A stretch of DNA of 64,000 nt from Thelonectria olida (taxonomy: Eukaryota; Ascomycota; Sordariomycetes; Hypocreales; Nectriaceae). The stretch spans positions 1 to 64,000 of the forward strand of contig JAGPYM010000012.1 of assembly GCA_020736575.1 (NCBI GenBank), in the 5' to 3' direction. A model generated the notes under the pieces. It saw only the letters and a list, made by a program, of their open reading frames with translations, made no database searches and was not told the DNA's origin. The stretch's first letter is position 1. Every line of letters starts with the position of its first letter. The position numbers and the translations under genes were made by a program. Positions 21,083 through 31,118 of the stretch are shown piece after piece.

Positions 21083-23428
21083 ATGACGAACCCCCGGCCT
21101 CAACCCGTCCTCCCCCTTGACAAGTCCACGTACAATGACAAGTATGTGGTCTTGTACGATTTCTCCGAGGCTGGTACGTGATTCAATGCCTATAATCACC
21201 TATGAAGTCAAGCTGAGCCCTCTAGATCATGATGTCGCCGTGGACGAGTTCAAGACACTGCTTGAGGATTTAGAGTCAGCCGGGTTCGACACAGAGGTTC
21301 GGGCAGGCTATGACCAGTCACTCATGGTGTTTGTCAAGGCGCCTCATGACCTTCTCGGGCGTGCAGTTCACAAGTCAAGGCAAGACAACCATTCAACTAT
21401 GCCATGCACTAATAATGCTGATACTGGCCCTTCATAGAGTCAAGGACTGGTTATACGGCATCACGCCCAACCATCCCGGAGGCGACAAAGACACCATATC
21501 CAAAGGGGCCTTTGAGGCTGAGGACATTCTATCCATCTACCACCTCGTCAGCTGGTCCAAGGAGCTCGGCGGCGCAGGCATCACTCCGGGAACCGGCAAG
21601 TGGGAGAATGTCAAGGCCATCTTCCCACTGCACAACCCGGCCGTCAATCAGTCGCTCCTCCGGGATCTGAGCAGGAAGATTGTCTTGAAGCTAGAAGATC
21701 TGGACTCTATCCGGGACTTGTTCGGATCAAAGGTAAGATCAAAAAGTGCACTTTGCGGTATTGACGCTGACGTCCGTTGTAGGTGGCATTTTACTTTGCC
21801 TTTATCCAGATCTATCTCCTCTTCCTGTCCATCCCCGCCTTCACAGGAGTCATTGCGTGGCTGTGGCTCCCCCAATACTCTCTCGCTTACGGCATCCTCA
21901 CCAGTATCTGGTGCACCGTCTTTCTGGAGTACTGGAAAATTAAAGAAGTCCACCTTGGTCTCCGCTGGGGCGTTAAAGGCATCCACACTGTCAAGGTCAA
22001 CCGACCTCAGTTCAAGTACGAAAAGGTATACGTCGACGAGGGGGGACGCAAGCACTACTACTTTCCAAGATGGAAGCAGATCGGTCGACAACTGCTTCAG
22101 ATCCCTTTCTTGCTTCTCGCTATGGTGGCACTCGGCACAGCAATTGTGTCGGTTTTTACCATTGAAATTCTCATCTCGGAGACGTACGCAGGCCCGTATA
22201 AGGGCTACTTGGTAAGCAGGGAATATTTTCCTGGTTTCCCCCTGGAATCCATTCACTCACACATGACTAGGAATATTTGCCCACAATCCTGCTTGCAGTC
22301 TCGCTGCCGTACATCACCTCTGCTTTAGAAGATTCAGCTCGATGGATGACAGAATTCGAGAACCACCGCACAGCAGATCATCACGAGATGTCACTGACAC
22401 AAAAGGTCTTTGTTCTCAACATGTGCACCAACTATCTCCCAATTCTTCTCACGGCTTTCATCTACGTCCCATTCGGCGACGACGTGGTTCCCAAATTAGA
22501 GGGAATTCTTTCCGCTGTGCTCAACAGCGTAGGACAAAAGTTTACCCACGTCGAGTTCCGAGTCGACTCGGGCCGGCTGCGAGACGAGGTCATTGCTCTG
22601 ACCGTCACGGGACAGCTGTCGAGTTTCTTCGAGGAGAACATCCTGCCGTTGCTGAAACACAAGCTGGCGGGGTGGTACCGCGATTATCGAGAGGCTCGTT
22701 CCAAAGAGACGACACTTCGGTCTATTGTGCCCGATGACCCCAGCGAGGCCGAGTTCCTAGCGAGATGTCGAAATGAGGCGACGTTAGCTGAGTATAACGT
22801 GCAGGAGGACATCTCAGAGATTGTCCTTCAATTCGGATACCTGGCATTATTCTCTCCAGTCTGGCCCATCATCCCCATCGGCTTCCTCATCAACAACTGG
22901 ATTGAGTTGCGGTCCGACTTTGCCAAGATTTGCATCGAACATCAACGACCTGCTCCTGTTCGAGCCGACGGTATTGGACCTTGGATTCACTCCCTTGACG
23001 CACTCACATGGCTCGGCAGCATCTCCACCGCAGCCATCGTTCACCTCTTTAGCACGAACAAATTCGGCAACGATAGCTGGGCTATGCTTCCCGTCACAGT
23101 CTTCATCAGCGAACATGTGCTCCTGCTCTTGCGGGTTCTTGTGCGTTCAATTCTTCAGCAGGCTGGTTCAGACAGAATCCGAGACGACCAGAACCAGCGA
23201 TACGCCAACCGAGTGCAGTATCTTGAAGAGATGGAGGCGAACAAGCGTGCTGGGGTTGGGCTTACCGTGGCAGAGAGGGAACGACGGAAATCAGTATTGG
23301 TCACTGGCAGCGATGCGTTCTGGACGAAGCAAGTTGAGGAGGGGTCTAGTGAGGCATATGGAGTAAACCTGATCAAACAGGTGAAACGATGCGAAGGTGA
23401 CCAAAAGCGAGAGCCAAAGCTGGATTAA
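21083..23428 (+). CDS. TMEM16/anoctamin-family scramblase or channel
   Basis: Five exons: 21083-21173, 21226-21379, 21438-21732, 21783-22211 and 22271-23428; 708 aa, close to the about 735 aa of the Aspergillus and Nectria homologues afTMEM16/nhTMEM16. It has the cytosolic N-terminal domain (LLEDLESAGFDTEVR, SLMVFVKAP), then the anoctamin core from SKVAFYFAFIQIYLLF, with about ten membrane segments. The Ca2+-site acidic residues known in nhTMEM16 appear conserved: Glu in TGQLSSFFEENILP, Asp and Glu in QEDISEIVLQFGY, and Glu and Asp in NNWIELRSDFAK. A Ca2+-activated lipid scramblase, perhaps at ER-plasma membrane contacts, is the expected role. Intron 1 needs the CTCTAG acceptor at 21225 (52 nt). 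Intron 2 uses a GC donor at 21380 (AG|GCAAGA), the only in-frame solution I found. Confidence 0.92.
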
Positions 23429-24353
23429 ATGTAAAATTGATATAAAAAGACTGAATATAACGAAAGACTAAAAGAATTAAAACAAATATAGTTAACTTAG
23501 TTTCTTTTTCTTTTTTATGTTATTTTTTATTTCTTAGCTATAGTACAAGCTCTACCATTTAACAACGCTCCTTTCAACGCGGAGACTTCCTGCCTGGATT
23601 ATCAGTTCGCACCTCCTCTCGGAATGCTACTTGCACTTTCTCTCCTCATCACATGGAGTTCCCAAAGCGAATAAGCCTCTCCGGCGTTCCTTCCGCTTCC
23701 GCAATCTGGGTGCTGTACTTCCCGCCTCTAAGGTCCCCTCGGTTGGTTTTTCTCTGATCTGTCAACCTTAGTCCTCTCAATCTTGATTCTCCCAACATTG
23801 GTTCGCTCAACCTCACTACCTCTCAACAACCGCTGCGGTAATACCCCCCAGCCCCTCGCATGCGATACTTGAGCGATTCATGGATGTGTCTTGCTGGTCT
23901 ATCGATTGCTTACTTCGTGAAGAGGACCAAAACAAAACGTAAGTCATTTCTCTTTGCCTGTAGTCGTGTCGTCATCGCTCGACAGCGTTTCCCAACGATC
24001 CGATGGAGAATCATTCACTCGCACAGGGTCTATAGCACATCAGCGGCTAACCGTTTCATAGCTCGCAAAAATCGCAGGAGGCTATTTCTGGATCTTTCCA
24101 CAAAGGGGGCGCAACCAAGTGTCTCAAACGTCGTCATGGTCTAGCCTGGCATAACGTGGCTCCAGAACAAGCCCGCCCAAGGGGGCGGCGGCATGAGTAA
24201 TCCACCCGACTTGAGAGCATCAATCTCTTGAATTCTAGATGCTAACGTTTTGACTTTTGGTAGAAACGAAACTTCTCAAACGTACGAAATCTGACCACCG
24301 CTACCGTTTTCCGAACCAACAAGTGACGTGCGATAGATGTCGGCCGGCAAACA
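23429..24353. other. Intergenic, AT-rich at left end
   Basis: Bases 23430-23540 are a short AT-rich island directly after the TMEM16 stop. The rest has ordinary composition. Short open frames here (e.g. 23860-24144) are not supported by motifs or splice signals. Confidence 0.4.
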
Positions 24354-24535
24354 TGGTGAAGAGGTCGAAGAAAACAACACAGTCTGACGAAGCTGGCCCC
24401 GCCGAAGAACAACCTGCTGGAGACTCCCCTGATGAAGACATAAGCCGTTCAAAGAAGATGAAAGAGGCAAAGAAATCGAAGAAAGCCACCCAGCCTGGCG
24501 AAGCCGGCACACGCATGAATTGTGGCGTACTGTAA
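24354..24535 (+). CDS. Small Lys-rich ORF with an internal repeat, doubtful
   Basis: From ATG 24354 (or the longer frame from 24257) a lysine-rich peptide is encoded. It contains two related units, KRSKKTTQSDEAG at about 24360-24398 and KKSKKATQPGEAG at about 24474-24512, also similar at the DNA level. This looks like an internal duplication. It resembles histone-tail-like or disordered nuclear sequence and no family is recognised. It ends about 120 bp from the convergent 2EXR fragment. Confidence 0.3.
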
Positions 24536-24639
24536 TGACGGTTTGAGTGAATTCAACATTTGGTGCGGTATACTGGAAGCTGCGCTCCGTTGTGTACCCA
24601 TGCTACCTGGTGACTCATTCCACTTGTTCCAACCGAATG

Positions 24640-24735
24640 GGAAAACTCGCCATGTTCCCATCACCGCTTTGGTTGCTGTGAAAAGGTGAATTCGTGGACT
24701 GTCGTCGCGTTTTGCAGAATCACACATGAGGTCTG
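24640..24735 (-). pseudogene. Fragment of a second 2EXR-domain gene
   Basis: The minus strand reads AKRDDSPRIHLFTATKA, which lines up with AIRDEGPGIHFFTASEA of the intact 2EXR gene at 25239-26000, and the DNA is also similar over about 70 bases. Downstream the frame departs from the family. It looks like a truncated, decayed duplicate of the neighbouring gene, with the tRNA-Pro gene lying between the two. Confidence 0.5.
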
Positions 24736-24787
24736 TTGAGCCAGCCCTCTCCCATCTTGTAGCACATCACGTGATGCTCAATTCCAC

Positions 24788-24877
24788 GGTCTGGTGGTCT
24801 AGTGGTATGATTCTCGCTTAGGGAGAACCCTGAAGCACAGCTTGCGAGAGGTCCCGGGTTCTATTCCCGGCCAGACC
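24788..24877 (+). tRNA. tRNA-Pro (AGG) with a 19-nt intron
   Basis: The acceptor stem GGTCTGG (24788-24794) pairs with CCAGACC (24871-24877). The D arm, TGGTCTAGTGGTATGATTC, is that of eukaryotic tRNA-Pro. The anticodon stem CTCGC (24813-24817) pairs with GCGAG (24844-24848). The anticodon AGG is at 24820-24822, and the intron runs 24824-24842, at the canonical place one base 3' of the anticodon. The T arm is GGTCCCGGGTTCTATTCCCGG-like. CCA is not encoded, as expected in a nucleus. Confidence 0.95.
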
Positions 24878-25238
24878 CTTTTCTTTTTGTTTTTCGCTCT
24901 TTTTGTAATTCGTATTTTACATTTCTTCTTGTTGGATGCTATTTCTAGTTGAAAATGAGCTTATTACTGCACTGGGCGCAGCGACTGTGGCTGCTAGTGG
25001 TGGACAAGGGACGTCAGGCTCAACGGCTGGGGGCGAGTTTGGTTACACTGTTCGTTGCTTCTGCACCTGTAGTGATGTTATTGGCAACTTCCCACCTTGC
25101 CTTTCTTTCGTAGCCATTCCACAGGTCCTTTAACCATAACCTCACTCCTAACTTCACTTATAGCTACTTGCTGTTCCTCTATTATTCTAGTACTTGGGCC
25201 TACCTAATTCGTGAGCTATAAATGTTGTCCTAGTCTTG
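24878..25238. other. Intergenic after the tRNA
   Basis: Apart from the Pol III terminator nothing distinct is seen. The plus-strand frame 24936-25133 has no protein-like features. Confidence 0.4.
24879..24888 (+). terminator. RNA polymerase III terminator
   Basis: A TTTTCTTTTT run starts 2 bases after the tRNA-Pro gene, the usual Pol III termination signal. Confidence 0.8.
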
Positions 25239-26000
25239 TCACTCTATAGGGATACTATATATTACCCACCTGACAGCTGATATAATCTTGTAATGGATCA
25301 CTTGGTTGCTATTATCTGAGTGCCTACTAGCAAGTTTTATCATTACAAGGTACCGTAGGCAAGGTTTGGATTGAACACGTTTACTTCTTCTTCGTAAAGT
25401 GGTGCTACAGGCTACCGGCAAATCATACGCATGGACGTATCTAGTTAAATATTCGACATATCTCTTATCCACTCCTCGTACGCCAAACTCGACCGCCAAC
25501 ACATGAAGCATCGCCGTTCCTCCAGTAGTTAAGTATTTGTTCTCGTCCTGTTCCCGCAGAGCTTCCCCGCCAAGTTCCACGATTCGAAAGTCCAGATCCG
25601 GGGCGTAATAGTGGTCCAGTACCCACGACGCCGCAGATCTCTCACAAAACAGAACGAAAATACCACAGATCGGAAAACCAAATGGATCTTTCGAAGGCCA
25701 GACGCCGTTACTTAGCTCTGTTAGTGCGAAGTGCTGGAAGACGAAGCGATTCCCTCTATCGTTATCTGCTGGCACATTCAAGTGGTGCCGACTGACTATA
25801 AGAAACTCGTCCTTGGGAGTAATAGTGATTTTATCCAAAGTGGCTTCAGAGGCCGTGAAAAAATGAATTCCTGGGCCTTCATCGCGTATTGCGAGATTCC
25901 AAACCTGGTCCCGTAGCTCCTTGAACAAGTCGTTAAAGCGATGGAATTTGTCAAAGTGATTTAGCACGGACGCCGTTGGAGCACTCAGTTGTTTGTCCAT
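25239..26000 (-). CDS. 2EXR-domain protein
   Basis: 253 aa, single exon. The N-terminal half has the fungal 2EXR pattern: FHRFNDLFKELRDQVWNLAI (normally F..LP.ELRD.IW..A), then GPGIHFF and later DEFLIVSRHH. 2EXR proteins form large expanded families in Sordariomycetes, are often F-box-like and have no known biochemical role. The family's usual LP is replaced by LF here. The last 40 residues (from about SKPCLRYLV) are unlike the rest and may be read-through past an unrecognised intron or an early stop. A degraded partial copy lies at 24640-24735. Confidence 0.7.
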   Translation of the reverse strand: MDKQLSAPTASVLNHFDKFHRFNDLFKELRDQVWNLAIRDEGPGIHFFTASEATLDKITITPKDEFLIVSRHHLNVPADNDRGNRFVFQHFALTELSNGVWPSKDPFGFPICGIFVLFCERSAASWVLDHYYAPDLDFRIVELGGEALREQDENKYLTTGGTAMLHVLAVEFGVRGVDKRYVEYLTRYVHAYDLPVACSTTLRRRSKRVQSKPCLRYLVMIKLASRHSDNSNQVIHYKIISAVRWVIYSIPIE

Positions 26001-26216
26001 TTTTGAGTGGAGGGCAATGGCAGCGTAATGATGGCGTGTTGTCGGGGGGGAAGTGAAGACGATTTGGTAAACATAAACAAAGGGGGGGTATCCCTAATAC
26101 ATAGCTTGTCTGGTGAGAAATGAGTCATGTGCTGGAGACTCGCAAAGTTTAAGGTGACGGGATGGATGCCATAGGAACGTTGAAACTTAGATACTCTCAG
26201 CCTTTCTGGAAGCCTT

Positions 26217-28161
26217 TTACCCAGCTGCTTTGGCTAACATGTTAATAACTTCCGCCCAGAGCTGTCTTACTATTCCTCTGTTGTCTAACCATGCCTGCTT
26301 CTTTCGTTGCATCGCTTTTAGACTTCTTAAAGATCCCACAGCTCTCTGGTTCTCAATGTCCACACCCGAAAACCAGGTGCCATGTAGTCCGTACGGAACT
26401 CGCTGAAACAGCTTAACTCTAGCCACCACGCAGCGCATACTTTGCGCACCGAGAATCCAAAGTTCAGAGAATGCAGTTGATGGACTCTCCCCCGAAGCGA
26501 GGAGTTGGGACTCATCAAACACATAGAAAAGGAGATAGCCATCATCTTCATCTGTGGACTGAGAGGCCGGGACAAACTTGGGCTCTTGAGCAAAGTGATT
26601 CGTCGGGAGGCGAAAGAGCTGGATGGGGCCCTCATTGTCTCCCCTATCAAGTATCTCCATGGGCGTCCGTTCGTCTACGCTTTGCGTAGGAAACAATTGC
26701 ATTGTTTTCCCCCTTTCAATGAGAACCTTTGAGTCGATTTTAGCAATGACGTTCATCTTGGCGGCTTTTCCAAGCGCAGTATCGAAACAAGACGCCGAAG
26801 TGCTACACCCATATATGTAGCGAGCCTCTTGCATTTCTCGATCAGATCTGACGGAGGGGAACTCAAATGGTATTGCCGAAAGTGCCCATTGGTGCGCGAT
26901 GTCATTCTCTTGTCGCTCGGAGAGGTTGAATTGGTAGTAGTACAAGCGGCATTGGTCGTCGTCGGGACTCGTCATGTTCACCGTTTTCGGGGATGAGACG
27001 TTTCCAGTGCTATAAACTAGCTTGGGAGATGTCATACGGCACGCTAAAAGACTGACAGAGATGATTTGGTCACCAGCGCAGCTATCCCAAGCATTTGCGG
27101 TATGAAAAATGCAGCATGGTGGTGCAGTAAACCAACGCACGGAAGAAGGCTCGTAACGAGGGAACACCCCAAATCGAGAGAGTCTCGATGCGTTGTAGGA
27201 TGCAACCTGTTCATTCTTGAGCAGATTTGTGGGATCGAGGGTGAGCGGAAGGTCCATGATTATGGTGTGAGTGTGAGAAACTCCAAAATCGTGCATCATG
27301 CTTGGTCCAGACACGCCAGCCACGGCTTGGCTGGCCAGTTTTGGTCGCCCAATACCGCTTGCATGACTTTCCGGGATGACCGAGTAACGAACGTAGGGAG
27401 AGAAAAAGGTGTTGTGATACAAAAGCATCTCTCCCGACTGGGAATCGACTTTGGGATGGCCCGTTGTCCATTCTCCCAGGCCATGGCCCCCATCGCTGTG
27501 ATGCTGTGTTTCTCCTTCGCCGCCATACCAGCCAACGGTATCTAGGGAGGGAAGTTGAATTCTCATGAGCGGACCGTTTTCGCAAGTTGCCAATGCTCGG
27601 CCATCATGGTAAAGCACGGCGGTGTTCGCGACACTAATTCGTTTTATTGCTTGTTGTGGTCCAGGGAGATGAGAAATGATGATGATAAACAAGGTCCGCA
27701 AAATAGACGACACGATCTTGAACAGGCCCGCGAGCGGATCAACAAATGTGGTGATGCTTGGCACTATGGGCGAAGACAGTGACATGGTGTTTTGTGCCAG
27801 GTACACATCGGTGAGAATGTATTGGTTGACGAACTTGGGTATGATGCGGCCGTCCGGTGATACTTTGCGAAACAAGACTCCAGAAAGCATGCCATGTCCG
27901 TCAAACAGGTGTGTGTCCCTTCCGAGGTGCTCATGGCCAAGCGGATTGCCGCCATTGCGGACGTATTGGCCGCCTTGCAGTTCCTGGGGAATGGTTCCTG
28001 TGTAGGTGCATGGCGTCAACGGATTCGTTTGATGGATGGGCGCAAAGTTGCCCGCAAAATAACTGTGTCGGATGTGAGCATGTTTCCTCCCCTGCATGAA
28101 TTGATGCGGATTCTCACGGGTGCTGCTTCACACGTTGTTTTCTGATAGGAGAAGCGTGCAT
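26217..28161 (-). CDS. carX: Carotenoid cleavage oxygenase, retinal-forming (CarX-like)
   Basis: Two exons, 28161-28118 and 28062-26217, with a 55-nt intron (GTGAGA...CACAG); 629 aa. The first ATG of the long open frame (28097) lies inside this intron. Splicing instead gives KQHPYFAGNFAPI, which matches the HPYLTGNFAPI start of Fusarium CarX. All four His iron ligands are present: TTGHPKV, MMHDFGVSHTH, CCIFHTANAWD and VPYGLHGTWF. CarX cleaves beta-carotene centrally, in the cytosol or at membranes, to two retinal molecules. Other family signatures are TGTIPQELQGGQYVRNGGNP and KRISVANTAVLYHDGRALAT. It is somewhat shorter than Fusarium CarX (about 696 aa), with deletions in two loops. It is divergent from carRA, which suggests joint light-dependent control. 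Confidence 0.93.
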
Positions 28162-28732
28162 GATGTGTTTCGTGTTCCCCGAGCTGCAGAGGTGCTGTCG
28201 GGACTCGGAATGAATCTCGATTATAGATAGAACTTGGCTGATTGATATCCCCTCAAGTCCACATTGATAAGCCATTTACGCACGGGTAGACCCGGCCACC
28301 GGCCCGCGCTCTTTGGGCTCCGATTCGGAACTTTGGGGTCTCGCCTAATCTCGGCTCGGAGCGTTCGAACTTCCATTCGGAGTTTTAGGGCACGATAATC
28401 TGCAGGTTTGGTGGATTCAATCGGTCATGAGCTGCAATGCATACATGGAGGTAGGCTATTTCTAGTCATGTATGTACATAGCTACATGTGTCGACGGGGC
28501 GGACGGGATCGAGAGGACCCTTCGTGTTGCATGGTGCCAATCCATTTTCTCTTAGAGCCACGCCCCGTAGTTGCTGGAGTGTTGACGTCAAATAAAGGGA
28601 GACGGCGGAGCCGGGCCGGAGGCCTACTTATCCGACCACCTTCATAAGTTCGTTTTCAGCTCGTCCTGACTGCTCAACTTATCCTCACCAAAAATCGACT
28701 CCGGTCATAGTAAACAGTTTGTTCATATCGAG
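28162..28732. promoter_or_regulatory. Bidirectional promoter between carX and carRA
   Basis: 571 bp between the two start codons. Seen: a perfect CRE-type palindrome TGACGTCA (28583-28590) followed at once by an AATAAAG TATA-like box (28589-28595) for carRA; GGGATCGAG (28506-28514), similar to GATC-containing white-collar light-response elements; the palindrome TATGTACATA (28471-28480); and repeated ATTCGGA units (28323, 28375). The car genes of Fusarium are light-induced. Control through these particular motifs is inference. Confidence 0.5.
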
Positions 28733-30746
28733 ATGGGGTGGGACTATGCCTTCGTGTAAGTACACGATCCGAATCAGGAGTTTGCTCACCCTCACGCTGA
28801 TTATGCAGCCATTTGACCTGGACAATCCCCATGGGATTGGTGCTTGGTCTCATCTATTGGCCGTTACTCACAAAACAGGAAATTGTTAAAACCGGCTTTA
28901 TAGTTTCGGTGAGTTCATTGCAGTCAATATCATCCGGAACTTGCGCTGAACGCGGTCAAACGTAGATTGCCGTCGTGTCAACTATGTAAGTCAACCCCCC
29001 TCGAGCATCTTTCACAGGAATCTGACAACATTTCAGCCCTTGGGATTCCTATCTAATCCAACATCGAATATGGACATATCCGCCAGACGCCATAACGGGG
29101 CTCACCTTTTGGGGCATCCCGGCTGAGGAGCTATTTTTCTTTGTGATTCAAACCGTCAACACATCGTTGCTTTACCTGCTTCTCAGCAAAAGCACATTCT
29201 ATTCCATTTATCTCGGTGAGGCTAATCTTCTTCACCGAGTTCTTGGCCAAATTTTGTTGGCTCTTGTGCTTGTATATGGAGCGATATCGGTCCATGTTGG
29301 AGGCGAAGGACTGTATCTGGGTTTGATTCTGGTCTGGGCATGCCCGTTCCTCCTTCTGATATGGTATGCGCAAGTCCCACGGCCTTTCATTCATACTGAC
29401 ACCAAAATTAGGAGCCTGACATACCAGTCTTTGATCAAACTTCCTCTCACCAACACGCTGCTTCCAATCGTCTTGATGACCTTGCACCTGTGGATAGTTG
29501 ACACGCTTGCCCTTAGACGAGGCACTTGGAGCATATCTTCAGGGACCAAGCATGGCATTGAGGTTGTACGAGGTTTGGACATCGAGTAAGTAGTCTTGAG
29601 GCAAACTGCTCTTCCATTTGATAACTCATTCTTTCCAGGGAAGCTATCTTCTTCTTCGTGACCAATATTCTCATCGTGTGGGGTCAAGTCGCGTTCGACA
29701 CGGCCCTGGCAGTTTTGCACACATTTCCCGAACTCTTCCCCAAGTCCAACGGTTTGCCTGGTTTTGGACTTCTTCTGCAAGCAATTCTGTTGCCCAAAGC
29801 GCGATATGACAAAGAAAAGATCTCGGGGCTCGTGAATGCGGCATCGATATTACGACGGAAAAGCAGAAGCTTTTATCTCGCGAGTGGCACGTTGGAGGGG
29901 CGCATACGGATCGACTTCATTCAGCTGTATGCGTTCTGCCGGGCCAGCGATGATCTCGTTGACGAAGCTACGTCCGCCAGCGAAGCAGATGCTTGGATAG
30001 GAAAATTGCGGGAGTACTTGAGGCTTTCTTACGAGGGCTTCGAAGACGAATCTCAGAGGGCGACGAGATCACGGCTTTGCGAATATGTCACGTCGCAGTT
30101 CCCCAAGAAGTATCATTCAGCACTCCTTCAACTGCCGACGAGCGAGCTTCCCAGAGAGCCACTCGACGATTTACTCAATGGGTTTGCCACCGATGTCTTA
30201 TTTGACCAGCCTGCCGAGTTCCCCATGGCAACTACTGAGGACTTGGACTTGTACGGGAGACAGGTCGCGGGAACAGTTGCAGAGCTCTGCATCCGTCTCG
30301 TCTATCTTCGCACTTCACAACAAGGCTTAGCGGAAGCACCCAGACACGTTGTCAATGCAGGGGCCCAGATGGGGATTGCGTTGCAGTACGTCAACATTGC
30401 GCGCGATATCGAGGTCGATGCGAAACTCGGTCGGGTCTACATCCCCGTCGCATGGTTGAAGGACCAGGATCTTTCAGCAGAAGATGTCATTCGGCACCCT
30501 TCTGGGCAAAAGGTCAATAGCCTACGTCAACGACTCCTCGATCGCGCGTTCGCCAAGTACGAGGTAGCTCGTGGCGCAATCGAGGAGCTCCCTTCCGAAG
30601 CGAGAGCACCCATGCGCGTGGCGATCGAGAGCTACATGGAGATTGGCCGCATTCTCAGGCAGCTAGACTACGCAGTCAGGCCTGGGAGGGCGACGGTTCC
30701 TCTCACGAGAAGGCTCAAGGTTGCATGGATGGCACTGATGGGGTAA
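28733..30746 (+). CDS. carRA: Bifunctional lycopene cyclase / phytoene synthase
   Basis: Five exons: 28733-28755, 28809-28908, 28966-28985 (a 20-nt microexon), 29037-29585 and 29639-30746; 599 aa. The N-terminal half has several membrane segments and the fungal cyclase blocks PWDSYLIQHRIWTYPPDAI and FWGIPAEELFFFVIQT. The C-terminal half is a soluble-type phytoene synthase: SRSFYLASGTLEGRIRIDF, first Asp-rich motif ASDDLVDEA, second motif NIARDIEVDAKLGRVYIP. It makes phytoene from two geranylgeranyl diphosphates and later closes the beta-rings. Fusarium CarRA and Neurospora AL-2 have the same fused layout. It is the central gene of the cluster and is transcribed toward carB. Confidence 0.96.
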
Positions 30747-31118
30747 TAGACATGCACTTTCACAAGCGAGATACCTAGATTAGACACCACCAAGACTCAA
30801 GAGAGCTAGAGACGACGCGGTGACTTACATAGTGTGCGTCTTAGACTCCGATGCGAACGACCTGCATGGACCCTGTGAATCGGGAAAAGCCACCGGCTCG
30901 ACCGGGACAACACATTACAAATTCCGAGACATTTTTCTGGACACGTTCGAGTAGTGCAATGCAAGGTAATCTAACTACCGTATGCACGTATTCGGGTCAG
31001 TGCCCGCAGCATAGCCTCGTGGACCAAGTAAAGGACGTCATTGACTCTGTAGCAAAACTAATATCCCCTTCGTGTGCCCCTTCATCGCCGCTCTGTTTAC
31101 TGAGCATGCCCGGTCAAA
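30747..31118. promoter_or_regulatory. Spacer and promoter of carB
   Basis: 372 bp between the carRA stop and the carB start, with both genes in the same direction. No TATA box near the start is obvious. The plus-strand frame beginning at 30851 runs into carB out of phase and is not coding. Confidence 0.4.
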
